Shown one piece after another: positions 1 to 8,823 of a stretch of 31,305 nucleotides of DNA (position 1 is the stretch's first letter; each line of letters opens with the position of its first letter). This stretch comes from Pseudomonadota bacterium (GTDB taxonomy: Bacteria; Pseudomonadota; Gammaproteobacteria; Acidiferrobacterales; UBA6901), in the NCBI GenBank assembly GCA_021785795.1, contig JAJYEK010000034.1:1-31305 (forward strand), given 5' to 3'. The notes below the pieces were generated by a model. It ran no database searches. It was not told where the DNA came from and saw only the letters and a program-made list of their open reading frames with translations. A program made the translations under genes and the position numbers.

Positions 1-2
1 CG

Positions 3-143
3 GCGGAACAGCACCGGATTCTGTGCTTGTTGGTCGAGTGGGTGCAGCTCAAGGTCGATGGTCTCGACACTGTCTGGTGGGATGAGGGCTGGCGAGAGTT
101 CCGGAAAGAGCTCGAACAGTACCCCTTCGTTGAGGAGCAGTAA
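3..143 (+). CDS. C-terminal fragment of a probable serine recombinase
   Basis: An open frame enters from the left edge and stops at TAA 141-143, leaving 46 residues. It begins AEQHRILCLLVEW, followed by a VDGLD segment and a WREFRKELEQ end. This pattern (a QxRIxxLLVERV helix, then xDGLxxxxxxxGLxxLxxEL) is what I recall from the C-terminus of large serine recombinases of the resolvase/recombinase/zinc-ribbon kind found in proteobacterial mobile elements. The catalytic domain lies outside the window, so it is unknown whether the gene is intact. The next reading frame starts about 40 bases downstream and resembles the small gene that usually follows such recombinases, which supports the call. 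The assignment rests on a short segment recalled from memory and could be wrong. Confidence 0.5.
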   Translation, partial: AEQHRILCLLVEWVQLKVDGLDTVWWDEGWREFRKELEQYPFVEEQ

Positions 144-184
144 GAGGCAGAGATGGATAACGACAACGAAATCGAGATGACGCC

Positions 185-500
185 ATGACGACGGATACCG
201 ATACCACCCGGCAGGTCCCGGCGCAGCAAAAGGTCGAAATCACGGCGGCAGGCGAAGCGCGTAAGTTCGAAGCCGGCGGCCGGTCCGTGACCTTCGTGCC
301 GCTGTCCATCAAGCACCGCAATCAAGCCATCGATCGATCTGCCCCTGATCCACACCCTAGGCAAAGCGTACTACTGGCAGCATCTCCTGGATTCCGGTAA
401 GGCGGACACCGTTGCCGAGATCTCGCCCGACAGCTCAATCTCGAACCCGTGCTGTCGGGCAACGCTTCCGACTGCCTAATGTTTGGTGTGAATTCGTCGG
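185..500 (+). pseudogene. Frameshifted recombinase-associated small gene
   Basis: An ATG at 185 opens a frame with a VEITAAGEARKFEAG stretch and FVPLSIKHRN, which then runs into non-protein-like sequence. The similarity continues in other frames. From 336 a different frame reads DLPLIHTLGKAYYWQHLLD then SGKADTVAEI. About base 421 another shift gives ARQLNLEPV, and a further shift gives VGQRFRLPNVW. Joined together this matches the layout of a small helix-turn-helix-like protein I know next to serine recombinases (LxKALxxAxxWxxxLxxGxxxSxxEIAxxxxxxxxYVxRxLRLxxLAP). At least three frame changes in about 150 bases mean the gene is dead. Together with the fragment at 3-143 it marks the decaying edge of an old mobile element. 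Boundaries are approximate. Confidence 0.55.
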
Positions 501-1144
501 TATTGGAAGTTGACATTCAAATTCCCAATACCGCTACAGGCAGCAATGGGCCGCATTGCCGACGTAGCGCTCGATATATCCCGCTGGCTGCTTCGGCCGA
601 TCAAGAGTCAGCGGGTCGAGAAATCTGAATGGCAGCACCCGCTGCATTGCTGCCATTGGCCCTTCGGTATCCAACCCTATATTACACAAGACGGCCCGAT
701 CCCAAGGCGCCGTTGAACACCGGATTTCCAACCTCAGATTGCAAATAGCCGAAAAAAGTCATCCCATTTCTGCCCTGGCGAGAACATTATGGCCCGCCTT
801 TCCGGTATCGTCGGCATGGCTACCTCGGAAACTCCTACCTGCGCCGCGCCGCACCCGTCAGAAGACCGGGCAAGATGCTGTACGTACAGCGAATGCGACA
901 ATTCCTCGTCGCGCAGACAGCCGTCACCCGTCGCCGCGGTCGCCCATCTCGTAGCTGATGACCCCATCGGGATTTCCCGATTAGAACTTCTGCGAATTGC
1001 CTTTTTTGCCGGCAATTTGGTCCGAAAATCTATTGAAAATCGAGGATTTGTTAAGAGATGCCGGATATGCACGATCCGAAAGCCGATTAGGTTGAGGCCG
1101 CGTGCTGCCGCCCCACGGCAGCCACGACCTGCACGGCAGCTGCT
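501..1144. other. Gene-poor stretch downstream of mobile-element remnant
   Basis: No protein family is recognisable here in any frame. Several open frames of 60-150 codons exist on both strands, but they overlap each other, are rich in Arg, Ser and Pro, and look like products of high GC. A hairpin (GCTGCCG, five-base loop, CGGCAGC) at 1104-1122 lies 22 bases beyond the ubiB stop on the minus strand. It lacks a T-run, so it is at best a weak terminator. The region may be more eroded mobile DNA, but nothing in the sequence proves that. Confidence 0.5.
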
Positions 1145-2794
1145 TCACGCCGGGCGCCGGAATATCCACGCTGCCAAAAGCAGCCCGGCCCCCGCCAGAC
1201 CCATCAGCCAGCCCGCGACAGGCAGTCCCGACCAGGACCGCGCCCCCGGCCCCGCCAAATAGACGACAGCGGCAGCCAGCACCAGTCCGCCTCCCGCCAA
1301 GGCAAGCGCCATGCGTCGCTGGCTGTACGCCAAATCCCTGCGCAGCCGCTCGAATTCGCGCCCATCGCTGGCAACCGTGCTGACGCCGCGCTGCAGCGCC
1401 TCGTAGAACAGCACAGGAAGCTCTGGCAACACGCTGGACCACTTCGGCATTTCTTTTGCCAGATTGCGCAGGAGCGCGCGAGGCCCGACCTGGCCACGCA
1501 TCCAGCGCTCAAGGAAGGGTTTGGCCGTCTCCCACAGATCCAATTCCGGATAGAGCCGCCTGCCCAGCCCTTCGATGTTGAACAAGGTCTTCTGCAGCAG
1601 TACGAGCTGGGGCTGCACTTCCATGTTGAAGCGCCGGGCGGTCTGGAACAGTCGCAACAGCAGACGACCGAAGGATATGTCCTTGAGCGGGCGCGCAAAA
1701 ATGGGCTCGCAGACCGCGCGGATCGCGGCCTCGAATTCATCCATGCGGGTATCGCCCGCCACCCATCCGGCACGCACGTGCGCCTCGGCGATGGCGCGAT
1801 AGTCGCGCCGGAAGAACCCCAGGAAGTTCTGCGCAAGATACCACTTGTCGCGGTCGGTCAGGGTTCCCATGATGCCGAAATCGAGCGCAATGTACTGTCC
1901 GCGCGGGGATACGAGGATGTTGCCGGGATGCATGTCGGCGTGAAAGAAGCCATCGCGGAACGCCTGGGTGAAGAAGATCTCGACACCATTGTGAGCCAGG
2001 CGGTGCAGATCGATCCCTGCGTCCTTCAATGCCTGGATGTCGCTGACCGGGATGCCGCTGAGGCGCTCCATCACCATGACCTCGGTGCGGGTCAGGTCCC
2101 AATAGATCTTGGGAACATACAGCAGCCGGGATCCGGCAAAGTTGGCGCGCAGCTGACTGCCGTTGGACGCTTCGCGCATAAGATCGAGTTCGGCGTGGAT
2201 CGTGTTGCGGTATTCGTCAACGACTTCGAGTGGGCGCAGGCGCCGTGCCTCCGGCCAGTAGCGCTGTGCCAGACCGGCCAAGGTATAGAGCAGAGCGAGA
2301 TCGCGCTCGATCACCGACTCGATGCCAGGCCGCAGCACCTTGACCGCCACCGGGGTCCCGTCCGGCAGCTCTGCGAAATGCACCTGTGCCACCGAGGCCG
2401 ATGCTGCGGGCTGCAGATCGAACGCCTTCAGGAATCCGTCAAGCTTTCCGCCATAGGCGCGTTCGATCACTCCGACCGCCCGCTCTCCGGGGAAAGGCGG
2501 AACCCGATCCTGCAGCCGGCTGAGTTCTTCGGCGACGTCCTCGGGCAGCAGATCCGGACGCGTGGACAGCAGCTGCCCGAATTTCACGAATACCGGCCCC
2601 AGTTCTTCGAGCGCTTCCCGCAGGCGCCGGGCCCGCGGCGCGGAACTGGTGCAAAACCACCGCCACGGCATCAGGCGCAGTAGCAACCGGTAGGGGCGGA
2701 ACAGATGCAGGACCCTCACGAACTCGTCGAGGTCGTGGCGCACGAACACCTGCGTGATCCGCAGGAGGCGTCCGATCTGTGCCATGCGCGTCAT
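1145..2794 (-). CDS. ubiB: UbiB, ADCK/ABC1-type kinase-like protein of ubiquinone synthesis
   Basis: The product has 549 residues, the usual length for UbiB. It belongs to the atypical ADCK/COQ8 kinase-like family, which is required for ubiquinone biosynthesis and is thought to act as an ATPase supporting the membrane-associated Ubi complex. Visible motifs in order are the family-specific KFGQ at 71-74 (the KxGQ motif), SASVAQVHF in place of the usual A-rich loop, VAVKVLRPG with the ATP-binding lysine, HADMHPGN at about 286 (catalytic-loop equivalent) and LDFG. Two hydrophobic segments at the C-terminus (about 500-545) fit the known membrane anchor. The ATG at 2794 overlaps the ubiJ stop by 4 bases (ATGA), so the start is well supported and translation is probably coupled. 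It is the last gene of the DUF971-ubiE-ubiJ-ubiB run. Confidence 0.95.
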   Translation of the reverse strand: MTRMAQIGRLLRITQVFVRHDLDEFVRVLHLFRPYRLLLRLMPWRWFCTSSAPRARRLREALEELGPVFVKFGQLLSTRPDLLPEDVAEELSRLQDRVPPFPGERAVGVIERAYGGKLDGFLKAFDLQPAASASVAQVHFAELPDGTPVAVKVLRPGIESVIERDLALLYTLAGLAQRYWPEARRLRPLEVVDEYRNTIHAELDLMREASNGSQLRANFAGSRLLYVPKIYWDLTRTEVMVMERLSGIPVSDIQALKDAGIDLHRLAHNGVEIFFTQAFRDGFFHADMHPGNILVSPRGQYIALDFGIMGTLTDRDKWYLAQNFLGFFRRDYRAIAEAHVRAGWVAGDTRMDEFEAAIRAVCEPIFARPLKDISFGRLLLRLFQTARRFNMEVQPQLVLLQKTLFNIEGLGRRLYPELDLWETAKPFLERWMRGQVGPRALLRNLAKEMPKWSSVLPELPVLFYEALQRGVSTVASDGREFERLRRDLAYSQRRMALALAGGGLVLAAAVVYLAGPGARSWSGLPVAGWLMGLAGAGLLLAAWIFRRPA

Positions 2795-3414
2795 GGACGA
2801 TCCGGTCCGGCGGGTTGCGCGAGCCGTGCGAGACGCTGCTCTAGGCGATCGACATCCAGACGCAGCACATCAACACCATCGAGAAAGGCGTCAACCTCAT
2901 GGCGCTGCGGAAGGTCGCGCCGCTCGCACTGAAGATATTCCGCCAGATCCTGCAGGATGACCGCACCCGAAGCGCGCGCACCGGTTCTGGCTGCCCGCAC
3001 GGCATTACCCAGCTGATGGGCCAGCGGATCGCCGAGCAGCCGCGCCGCAGCTTCTTCCCAGTCGAGGTGTATGCGCTGCAGGATTGTCTGAAAGCGCTGG
3101 CCAAGCTCGAGGTCACCGCTGATCTCGACCTCGCCGGAAGAGAAGGCCTGCGACCATCGCCCGCGCGCCAGATTTGCAAGCCCGCTGACGCTGGCGCTCA
3201 GGGTCGCATCGGGAACACCCGCATGTGCACTACGCACGTCCAGCCCGGCTTCCGACGGAAACAGGTAAAGCGGCCTGCCCAGGCCACGAATGTCCAGGCA
3301 GATGACGTGCCCCGAGAGCCCGCCCAGGTCGCGCAGGCTGTCTTGATCGAGCCGCAGCATCCGGTTTGCCGCATCCCCGACGGCGCCGATCAATACCTGC
3401 AGGACGTCAGCCAT
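2791..3414 (-). CDS. ubiJ: UbiJ, SCP2-domain accessory protein of ubiquinone synthesis
   Basis: The product has 207 residues and begins MADVLQVLIGAVGDAANRML. The N-terminal part reads like a sterol-carrier-protein-2 domain, with the LDIRGLGRPLYLFPSEAGLDV strand region and DATLSASVSGLANL; an EVEISGDLELGQRFQTIL segment closes the lipid-binding pocket. The C-terminus is charged and helical (DVDRLEQRLARL), fitting a coiled coil. UbiJ with UbiK scaffolds the soluble Ubi metabolon and binds polyprenyl intermediates; that is known for E. coli, not shown here. Position between ubiE and ubiB is the standard proteobacterial order. The gene begins 27 bases after ubiE and overlaps ubiB by 4 bases. Sequence conservation in this family is low, so the call rests on context as well as pattern. 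Confidence 0.88.
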   Translation of the reverse strand: MADVLQVLIGAVGDAANRMLRLDQDSLRDLGGLSGHVICLDIRGLGRPLYLFPSEAGLDVRSAHAGVPDATLSASVSGLANLARGRWSQAFSSGEVEISGDLELGQRFQTILQRIHLDWEEAAARLLGDPLAHQLGNAVRAARTGARASGAVILQDLAEYLQCERRDLPQRHEVDAFLDGVDVLRLDVDRLEQRLARLAQPAGPDRP

Positions 3415-3441
3415 CGATTGCGGTTCGGGATGCGGCGGCCG

Positions 3442-4227
3442 TCAGAGCTTGTAACCCCGGTGCAGGGCAACGATTCCGCCGCTCAGGTTGAAATAGTGCA
3501 CTTTCTCGAAACCGGCCGCCTCCATCATGGATTTGAGCGTTTCCTGATCCGGATGCTTGCGTATCGACTCCACCAGATACCGGTAGCTGCCCTCGTCATT
3601 GGCGATGATCCGCCCCAGCAGCGGCAGCAGCGAGAACGAGTAGACGTCATACAGCGTTCCCAGGCCGGGAAAAATTGGCTGCGAAAACTCCAGAACAAGC
3701 AACCTGCCGCCCGGCTTCAACACGCGAAACATGGAGGCTAGCGCTGCATCCTTGCGCGTCACATTGCGCAAGCCGAAGGCGATGCTGACGCAGTCGAACT
3801 GGTCGTCGCCGAAGGGCAGGCACTCCGCGTCGGCCTGGACGAATTCCACATTACCCGCGATGCCGCGATCGGCCAGACGCCGGCGCCCGACGTCCAGCAT
3901 AGAGGAATTGATGTCGGCGACGACCACGTTTCCCGCGGAACCGACCCGCCTGGCAAATTTTGCCGCCAGGTCGCCAGTGCCGCCGGCGACATCAAGTACG
4001 CGCTGCCCCGTGCGCACCCCGCTCTGGCCCACGGCAAACTGCTTCCACAGCCGATGGACGCCGAACGACATGGCGTCGTTCATCAGGTCGTACTTGGTGG
4101 CGACCGAATCGAACACCTGCGCGACGAGGCCGGCCTTCGCCTGCACGGGAACCTCGCGAAAGCCGAAATGGGTCACCGCGTCGTTTGAACCCGGATCGCG
4201 ATGCTGTTTCAATGGCCTATGCTCCAT
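3442..4227 (-). CDS. ubiE: UbiE, C-methyltransferase of ubiquinone/menaquinone synthesis
   Basis: A 261-residue class I SAM-dependent methyltransferase that adds the C-methyl group to the quinone ring (demethoxyubiquinol, and demethylmenaquinol where menaquinone is made). It shows the family start pattern [20 protein letters not shown], the [21 protein letters not shown] signature in two parts, the SAM loop [12 protein letters not shown], the acidic strand-2 end [11 protein letters not shown], and the family signature SIAFGLRNV. The C-terminus [15 protein letters not shown] is characteristic. The ATG at 4227 lies 11 bases inside the end of the upstream DUF971 gene. Another in-frame start close by cannot be excluded because the first 18 residues are variable in this family. 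Confidence 0.96.
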   Translation of the reverse strand: MEHRPLKQHRDPGSNDAVTHFGFREVPVQAKAGLVAQVFDSVATKYDLMNDAMSFGVHRLWKQFAVGQSGVRTGQRVLDVAGGTGDLAAKFARRVGSAGNVVVADINSSMLDVGRRRLADRGIAGNVEFVQADAECLPFGDDQFDCVSIAFGLRNVTRKDAALASMFRVLKPGGRLLVLEFSQPIFPGLGTLYDVYSFSLLPLLGRIIANDEGSYRYLVESIRKHPDQETLKSMMEAAGFEKVHYFNLSGGIVALHRGYKL

Positions 4228-4600
4228 CCGCGGGTTGGGGATTGCGTTTATAGCCGGCCTTTTCCAGACGCTCGAGGTACTGGCCCCACAGCTGCTGCTG
4301 ATTGACCCCGAGGCTGTGCAGCAAATCCCAGGAATAGATTCCGGTATTGTGCCCGTCGTCGAAATAGAGGCACACGGCGTAGGTGCCCACCGGCTCGATA
4401 TTGGTGATGTTCACGTTCTCCTTTCCCACCTGCAGCACTTCCTGTCCGGGGCCATGGCCGCGGACTTCTGCCGACGGAGAATAAACGCGCAGATACTCGC
4501 ACGGAAACCTGAAGTGGCTGCCGTCGTCAAAGCTGACCTCGAGCGCACGTGATTTCTGGTGCAGCTTGATGTCGGTTGGCCTTACCGCATTCTTTCGCAT
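4217..4600 (-). CDS. DUF971 (GBBH-like N-terminal domain) protein
   Basis: The open frame extends further upstream, but the conserved part begins [20 protein letters not shown], so the ATG at 4600 is chosen; this gives 127 residues, typical of the family. DUF971 is the small beta-rich fold that also forms the N-terminal domain of gamma-butyrobetaine hydroxylase. Visible features are [20 protein letters not shown], the [20 protein letters not shown] strand pair, and [12 protein letters not shown]. Stand-alone members very often lie directly upstream of ubiE, commonly behind hslVU, which is absent here because phoB lies divergently. Its biochemical role is not established; a cofactor-assembly role has been suggested for relatives. 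An 11-base overlap with ubiE suggests coupled expression. Confidence 0.88.
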   Translation of the reverse strand: MRKNAVRPTDIKLHQKSRALEVSFDDGSHFRFPCEYLRVYSPSAEVRGHGPGQEVLQVGKENVNITNIEPVGTYAVCLYFDDGHNTGIYSWDLLHSLGVNQQQLWGQYLERLEKAGYKRNPQPADGA

Positions 4601-4780
4601 GATCTGCCTATTAAGCCCTTGTGCCTGGCTAAGTAAACGGAAATGAAATGGTGTGGACTCCTCCACGTCGGCCGTCCAGCTCCGGACCTTCGACCCACGC
4701 CCCGCCGCACAGGAGCTGCCCTGCATCCCGGTCCCCGGCGCCCCGGGGAATTATACCGGTTTTGCCGGGGGATACGCGCC

Positions 4781-4809
4781 TGGTAACCGAACTGTCATAC
4801 TTATGGTAT
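4781..4809 (+). promoter_or_regulatory. Candidate Pho box upstream of phoB
   Basis: Three 7-base units at an 11-base period are visible: TGGTAAC (4781), CTGTCAT (4792) and ATGGTAT (4803). The central unit matches the PhoB half-site CTGTCAT perfectly and the others only partly (about 4 of 7). The array ends 57 bases before the chosen phoB start, so autoregulation of phoBR by PhoB is plausible, as in E. coli. A weak -10 candidate (TATGAA, 4807-4812) would fit if the first two units form the box. This is pattern reading without scoring. Confidence 0.55.
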
Positions 4810-4866
4810 GAAATATGCCCGCAAAAAACGAGCAACACCGAACCCTGCATGACCGGCAACCGACCC

Positions 4867-5556
4867 ATGGCGGCAAAAATTTTGATCGTAGAGGACGAAC
4901 AGGCCATCCGCGAGATGGTATGCGTGGCGCTGCGCCACGCCGGCTTCGAATGCCTGGAGGCGGCTGATGCCACCCAGGCCCAGGCCAGGATCCTCGCAAC
5001 CATGCCAGACATGGTGCTTCTGGACTGGATGCTGCCGGGTATCAGTGGGGTCGACTACGCCCGCCGTTTGCGCCAGGACAGGCTCACCCGACACCTGCCG
5101 ATCATCATGCTGACGGCACGCACCCAGGAAGAGGACAAGCTCAAGGGCCTGGAGACCGGCGCCGATGACTATGTCACAAAGCCTTTTTCCACACGCGAAC
5201 TGCTGGCTCGCATCAAGGCACTGCTGCGGCGCAGCGCACCACAAGCGGCCGATATCGCCGTGGCGATCGGCGGGCTGCATCTCGATCCGGTTACGCACCG
5301 GGTACAGGCAAACGGCGCCAAGCTCGCACTCGGGCCGATGGAGTTCCGGTTGCTGCACTTCTTCATGACCCACCCCGAGCGTGTACACAGCCGCGAACGG
5401 ATACTCGACAGCGTCTGGGGCGGCAATGTGTATGTCGAGGAGCGCACGGTGGATGTCCACATCCGCCGCCTACGTAAGGTGCTCGAGGCCACCGGCCACG
5501 ATTCCCTTATACAGACCGTACGCGGCGCAGGCTATCGCATGTCGGCTCAGGACTAA
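4867..5556 (+). CDS. phoB: PhoB, phosphate-starvation response regulator
   Basis: An OmpR/PhoB-family transcription factor of 229 residues, the same length as E. coli PhoB. The receiver domain shows E9-D10, the phosphoacceptor D53 in MVLLDWMLPG, T83 in IIMLTART and K105 in VTKPF. The C-terminal winged helix carries LGPMEFRLLHFFMTHPERV and the recognition-helix region VYVEERTVDVHIRRLRKVL, ending in the usual QTVRGAGYR. An in-frame ATG at 4849 would add six residues (MTGNRP). The downstream ATG is preferred because MAAKILIVEDE matches where family members begin; neither has a strong ribosome-binding site. The gene is followed by phoR 4 bases after its stop and preceded by a candidate Pho box. 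Confidence 0.96.
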   Translation: MAAKILIVEDEQAIREMVCVALRHAGFECLEAADATQAQARILATMPDMVLLDWMLPGISGVDYARRLRQDRLTRHLPIIMLTARTQEEDKLKGLETGADDYVTKPFSTRELLARIKALLRRSAPQAADIAVAIGGLHLDPVTHRVQANGAKLALGPMEFRLLHFFMTHPERVHSRERILDSVWGGNVYVEERTVDVHIRRLRKVLEATGHDSLIQTVRGAGYRMSAQD

Positions 5557-5560
5557 CCGG

Positions 5561-6874
5561 GTGCGCGACAGTTGGGTACGCGAGATCTGGGTATTGATTG
5601 GCATCCTCGCCGCCTTTTCCGCGTTCGGCCTGGTCTCGGGCCATCTGTTTGCCGCCGTGCTGGTTGGCCTCGGCATCTACCTGGCGCTCAATCTGCGGCA
5701 TCTCTTTTTGCTGCACCGCTGGCTGCAGAGCCGCCGCCGGGAGGATATTCCCGAAGCGGCGGGGCTGTGGGGGGATGTGTTCGACAGCATACGGGTCCTG
5801 ATGAAGGAGACCGAGCGCCGCGAAGACCAGCTCACGCAGATGCTGGCGCGCTTCCAGAACACCAGCGCCGCGACACCCGATGCCATGGTGGTGCTGGCGC
5901 ACAATGACGTCATCGAATGGGCCAACCCCGCGGCTGAACGTCTCCTGGGTATCGCGTTCGCGCGCGACCATGGCTTGCGGGTAACGAACCTGCTGCGCGA
6001 TCCCGATTTCGCCAACTACCTAAAAAAAGGCGACTTCGCTGACGCCATCACCGTTCCCTCGCCTGAACGTTCAGAGAAGACCCTGACCCTGCAGATCATT
6101 CCGTTCGGCAGCAGCCAGAAGCTGCTGATCGGGCGGGACATCACCCGCCTCGAGCGGCTGGAGGCGATGCGGCGCGATTTCGTGGCGAACATTTCCCATG
6201 AGCTGCGCACGCCGCTCACCGTGATTTCGGGATTTCTCGAGACCCTGCAGGACATGGACACGCCCCAGATGGACGAAATCCGCAAGTACCTCGCCACAAT
6301 GCACGAGCAGGCGGTGCGGATGCAGCGCCTGGTGAATGATCTGCTGACCCTGTCGCGTCTTGAGACCGAACCCCCGCTGGTACACCAGTTCGCCGTTGAC
6401 GTACCGGCCATGCTGTCCGGATTGAAGGAGATGGCCGAGATCCTGAGCGGAGACCGCCGCCACCGCATCACCCTCGAAGCCGATCCCGACTTGCGACTTC
6501 TCGGCAATGAAGACGAGCTGCGCAGCGCTTTCTCCAACCTGATCAACAATGCCGTCCGGTACACGCCTGCGGACCAGTCGATCCAGCTCAAGTGGACCGC
6601 CACACCTGAAGGGGCGAGATTTTCGGTTGCCGACACGGGCGAGGGGATCGCCCCTCAGCATCTCCCGCACCTGACGGAACGCTTCTATCGCGTGGACAGC
6701 GCCCGCTCGCGCGCTACCGGAGGGACCGGGCTGGGATTGTCCATAGTCAAGCACGTGCTTCTGCGTCACGACGCGAAGCTGCTGATCGAAAGCACGCTCG
6801 GTCGGGGCAGCACCTTCGTTTGCCAGTTTCCGCCGTCGCGCACGCAGCGCGTGATCCGCTCCGGCACCATGTAA
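5561..6874 (+). CDS. phoR: PhoR, phosphate-regulon sensor histidine kinase
   Basis: The GTG at 5561, 4 bases after the phoB stop, gives a 437-residue kinase starting VRDSWVREIWVL. Two adjacent hydrophobic helices fill about residues 7-45 with almost no periplasmic loop, the PhoR architecture. A basic and acidic linker (LHRWLQSRRREDIPEAAGLW) leads to a PAS domain (about 95-190: ATPDAMVVLAHNDVIEWANPA). The dimerisation domain has the phosphorylated H213 in FVANISHELRTPL; E. coli PhoR also uses H213. The catalytic domain has the N box NLINNAVRYTP, the G1 box VADTGEGIAP, an F box at ERFYRVD and the G2 box GGTGLGLSIVKH. Lack of a large sensor loop fits the known model in which PhoR reads phosphate through PstSCAB and PhoU, encoded about 3 kb downstream. 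Confidence 0.96.
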   Translation: MRDSWVREIWVLIGILAAFSAFGLVSGHLFAAVLVGLGIYLALNLRHLFLLHRWLQSRRREDIPEAAGLWGDVFDSIRVLMKETERREDQLTQMLARFQNTSAATPDAMVVLAHNDVIEWANPAAERLLGIAFARDHGLRVTNLLRDPDFANYLKKGDFADAITVPSPERSEKTLTLQIIPFGSSQKLLIGRDITRLERLEAMRRDFVANISHELRTPLTVISGFLETLQDMDTPQMDEIRKYLATMHEQAVRMQRLVNDLLTLSRLETEPPLVHQFAVDVPAMLSGLKEMAEILSGDRRHRITLEADPDLRLLGNEDELRSAFSNLINNAVRYTPADQSIQLKWTATPEGARFSVADTGEGIAPQHLPHLTERFYRVDSARSRATGGTGLGLSIVKHVLLRHDAKLLIESTLGRGSTFVCQFPPSRTQRVIRSGTM

Positions 6875-7458
6875 TCCCGGCGTCATCGTCCGGAAACTCA
6901 TCGGTCAACGGCGCTTGCTAGTCTTTGCGGCCCGTGACTGGCAGCCGAGGATGGCGCGTCGCGGGGCGGAAGCGCGCGTCGCCGAAGATCGCGACCATAA
7001 ACTGGAGAACGCCAGCCGCCGGCAGGGAAGCTTTGCTCCGTGTGCGGGGGTCACACGTACAGGACGTTGCATCGGGCCACGCCGGCTCGAAAACCCCACC
7101 AATTTGGCCAGTTCGCCGTAGCCGGGACGAGATCCGGACCCGCCCAGGCCGGCGGGCACGGCAGATGAATCCGTCCGAGCCGGGGCTCGGCTACCGCGGC
7201 CGGGCGCCCGAATCCGGGGCGCCACGCACCCCGGACGATTGACCGTGCCGGTATTTGAGCATACATTTTTCGAATGCCTATCGATGCGGTGGAGCGGGCC
7301 TCCGTCCGGAGATGTGCGACACCCAGGTGTCCAGGTGCCGCATCGCGGCACCGGTATCGACCGCGCCCGCCGGACTGCAGGGACAGCACCGGGCCCAGAC
7401 AATTCGCGCCGCAGCCGGCCGGGGCGCCCCAGCAAACCGGTCAGCACGTCATCCTTCC
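6875..7458. other. 584-base intergenic region between phoR and the ATP-grasp gene
   Basis: No gene can be supported. The sequence has several GC-rich dyads, for example CCGAGC-CGGG-GCTCGG at 7175-7190 and the palindrome CGGGCGCCCG at 7201-7210, none followed by a T-run. A short AT-richer patch around 7251-7275 is the only likely promoter zone, with TTGAGC at 7255 but no convincing -10. No PhoB half-site is seen here. Open frames run through on both strands, but their predicted proteins are low-complexity Arg/Pro/Ala products. One minus-strand segment faintly resembles an alkyltransferase-like protein (see the rejected items). Confidence 0.5.
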
Positions 7459-8778
7459 ATGACCGCGGCCGGATCCGGGTCGCCCGATGAACAAAGCGAA
7501 GAGCTGGCACGCGTCCTGAACCGCGATTGCCATTGCATCAGTATCGACCCGGACGCACTACGACGCGAGCTCGAGCAGGATCCGGAAAACAGCGACCTCT
7601 ATCGTTCGATCATCGAGTCTCGCCCTTATCTGTTCAGCGCCTCGGCCGTGTTCGTCTCGCGGCCGGACGTGGAGCGCATGGCCGCCATCATCCGCGCCGT
7701 AGAGAGCGTGGTGGCCTTGCCCTCCTATCGCGAGACCGTCCTCGGCTGGGCGCCAGCCATCGCCCACGCGGATCACGGCCCGCGGGGCGTATTTCTGGGC
7801 TACGACTTCCATCTCGGAGCAGGTGGACCGCGGCTTATCGAGATCAACACCAACGCCGGCGGGGCGTTACTCAACACCGCGCTTGCCCGAGCCCAGCGCG
7901 CCTGCTGCGACCAAGTCCGACACCTGGCCACCGGTCCCATGGACCTCCGAATGCTCGAACAGGTGTTCTACGACATGTTCCTTGCTGAGTGGCAGCTGCA
8001 GCGCGGCGACCGCCGCCCGGCGGTCATCGCTATCGTCGACGACGATCCGCCGCAGCAGTACCTGTATCCCGAATTCGTGCTTTTCAAGCAGTTGTTCACG
8101 CGGCGCGGCCTTAGGTGCGTCATCGCCGACCCCCGCGATCTGGCCTACCACGGCGGAACACTGTGGCACAACGGCCAGCGCATCGACCTCGTCTACAACC
8201 GTCTGACTGATTTCTCTCTTGAGCAGCCGCTCCATGGACCGCTGCGCGCCGCCTACGCCGAAGACGCCGTGGTGCTGACACCGCATCCTCGCGCCCACGC
8301 GCTCTATGCCGACAAACGTAATCTCGCCGTTCTCACCAATACGCAGCTTCTGACTGCCTGGGGGGTACCCGAACCCACACAGCGGGTCCTGCAGGCAGGC
8401 ATACCGCATACCACGCTCATAGAGCCAGACCGGCACGATGGGCTATGGACGGACCGCCGCCGGCTGTTCTTCAAGCCGGTGGCCGGCTACGGGAGCAAGG
8501 CAGCATACCGCGGTGACAAGCTCACCAAGCGGGCATGGTCGGAGATTGTCGCCGGGCAATTTGTAGCTCAGGAAACCGTACCCCCGAGCGAGCGCCGATT
8601 GCGCGTGGGCGGCGAGGAAGTCAGCCTGAAACTCGATATGCGCAACTATGTCTATCACGGTTCCGTCCAGCTCCTCTCGGCACGGCTGTATCGGGGCCAA
8701 ACCACTAATTTTCGCACGCCCGGCGGGGGGTTCGCGCCGGTTTTTCTGCCTGATCGTGCGTGCGAGCCCCGGAATTAA
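7459..8778 (+). CDS. Uncharacterised protein with circularly permuted ATP-grasp-like motifs
   Basis: A 439-residue protein of no assigned function. Two ATP-grasp-like blocks are visible but in reversed order. The metal-binding block PRLIEINTNAGGALLN is at about 126-141 (ELxNxN-type EINTN). The nucleotide-binding block RLFFKPVAGYGSKAAYRGDK follows at about 335-354, then VAQETVPP, a LKLDMRNYVYHG strand and a GQTTNFRTPGGGFAPV end. In ordinary ATP-grasp enzymes the lysine/glycine loop comes first, so this order suggests a circular permutation as in the glutathionylspermidine-synthase-like families. Such enzymes join a carboxylate to an amine or thiol through an acyl-phosphate; the substrate here is unknown. 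The start MTAAGSGS at 7459 was chosen because upstream codons look non-coding; no clear ribosome-binding site supports it. An ArsC-like gene follows 45 bases later on the same strand. Confidence 0.6.
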   Translation: MTAAGSGSPDEQSEELARVLNRDCHCISIDPDALRRELEQDPENSDLYRSIIESRPYLFSASAVFVSRPDVERMAAIIRAVESVVALPSYRETVLGWAPAIAHADHGPRGVFLGYDFHLGAGGPRLIEINTNAGGALLNTALARAQRACCDQVRHLATGPMDLRMLEQVFYDMFLAEWQLQRGDRRPAVIAIVDDDPPQQYLYPEFVLFKQLFTRRGLRCVIADPRDLAYHGGTLWHNGQRIDLVYNRLTDFSLEQPLHGPLRAAYAEDAVVLTPHPRAHALYADKRNLAVLTNTQLLTAWGVPEPTQRVLQAGIPHTTLIEPDRHDGLWTDRRRLFFKPVAGYGSKAAYRGDKLTKRAWSEIVAGQFVAQETVPPSERRLRVGGEEVSLKLDMRNYVYHGSVQLLSARLYRGQTTNFRTPGGGFAPVFLPDRACEPRN

Positions 8779-8823
8779 GGCGGCACAACGCACGCCAGCC
8801 TGAGGAGACCGGAGGGGACGGCG

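Noticed and set aside
1104..1122. Hairpin GCTGCCG-CCCCA-CGGCAGC after ubiB as an intrinsic terminator
   Set aside because: There is no T-run on the minus strand after the stem, so it is mentioned only as a weak structure.
789..1262. Plus-strand open frame of 157 codons between the mobile remnant and ubiB
   Set aside because: It is Arg/Pro/Ala-rich, runs into the ubiB 3' end antisense, and competes with several similar frames; no family resemblance.
1778..2683. Open frame of 301 codons on the plus strand opposite ubiB
   Set aside because: It is antisense to ubiB, which is certain; the product has no recognisable motif.
6905..7140. Minus-strand segment reading GYGELAKLVGFSSRRG, reminiscent of alkyltransferase-like (ATL/Ogt) proteins
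   Set aside because: The resemblance covers only about 12 residues. The expected PCHR or PWHR motif does not follow in any frame, so it is probably chance.
7175..7210. GC-rich dyads upstream of the ATP-grasp gene as recombination or attachment sites
   Set aside because: They are short, common in GC-rich DNA and show no direct-repeat partner elsewhere in the window that I could see.
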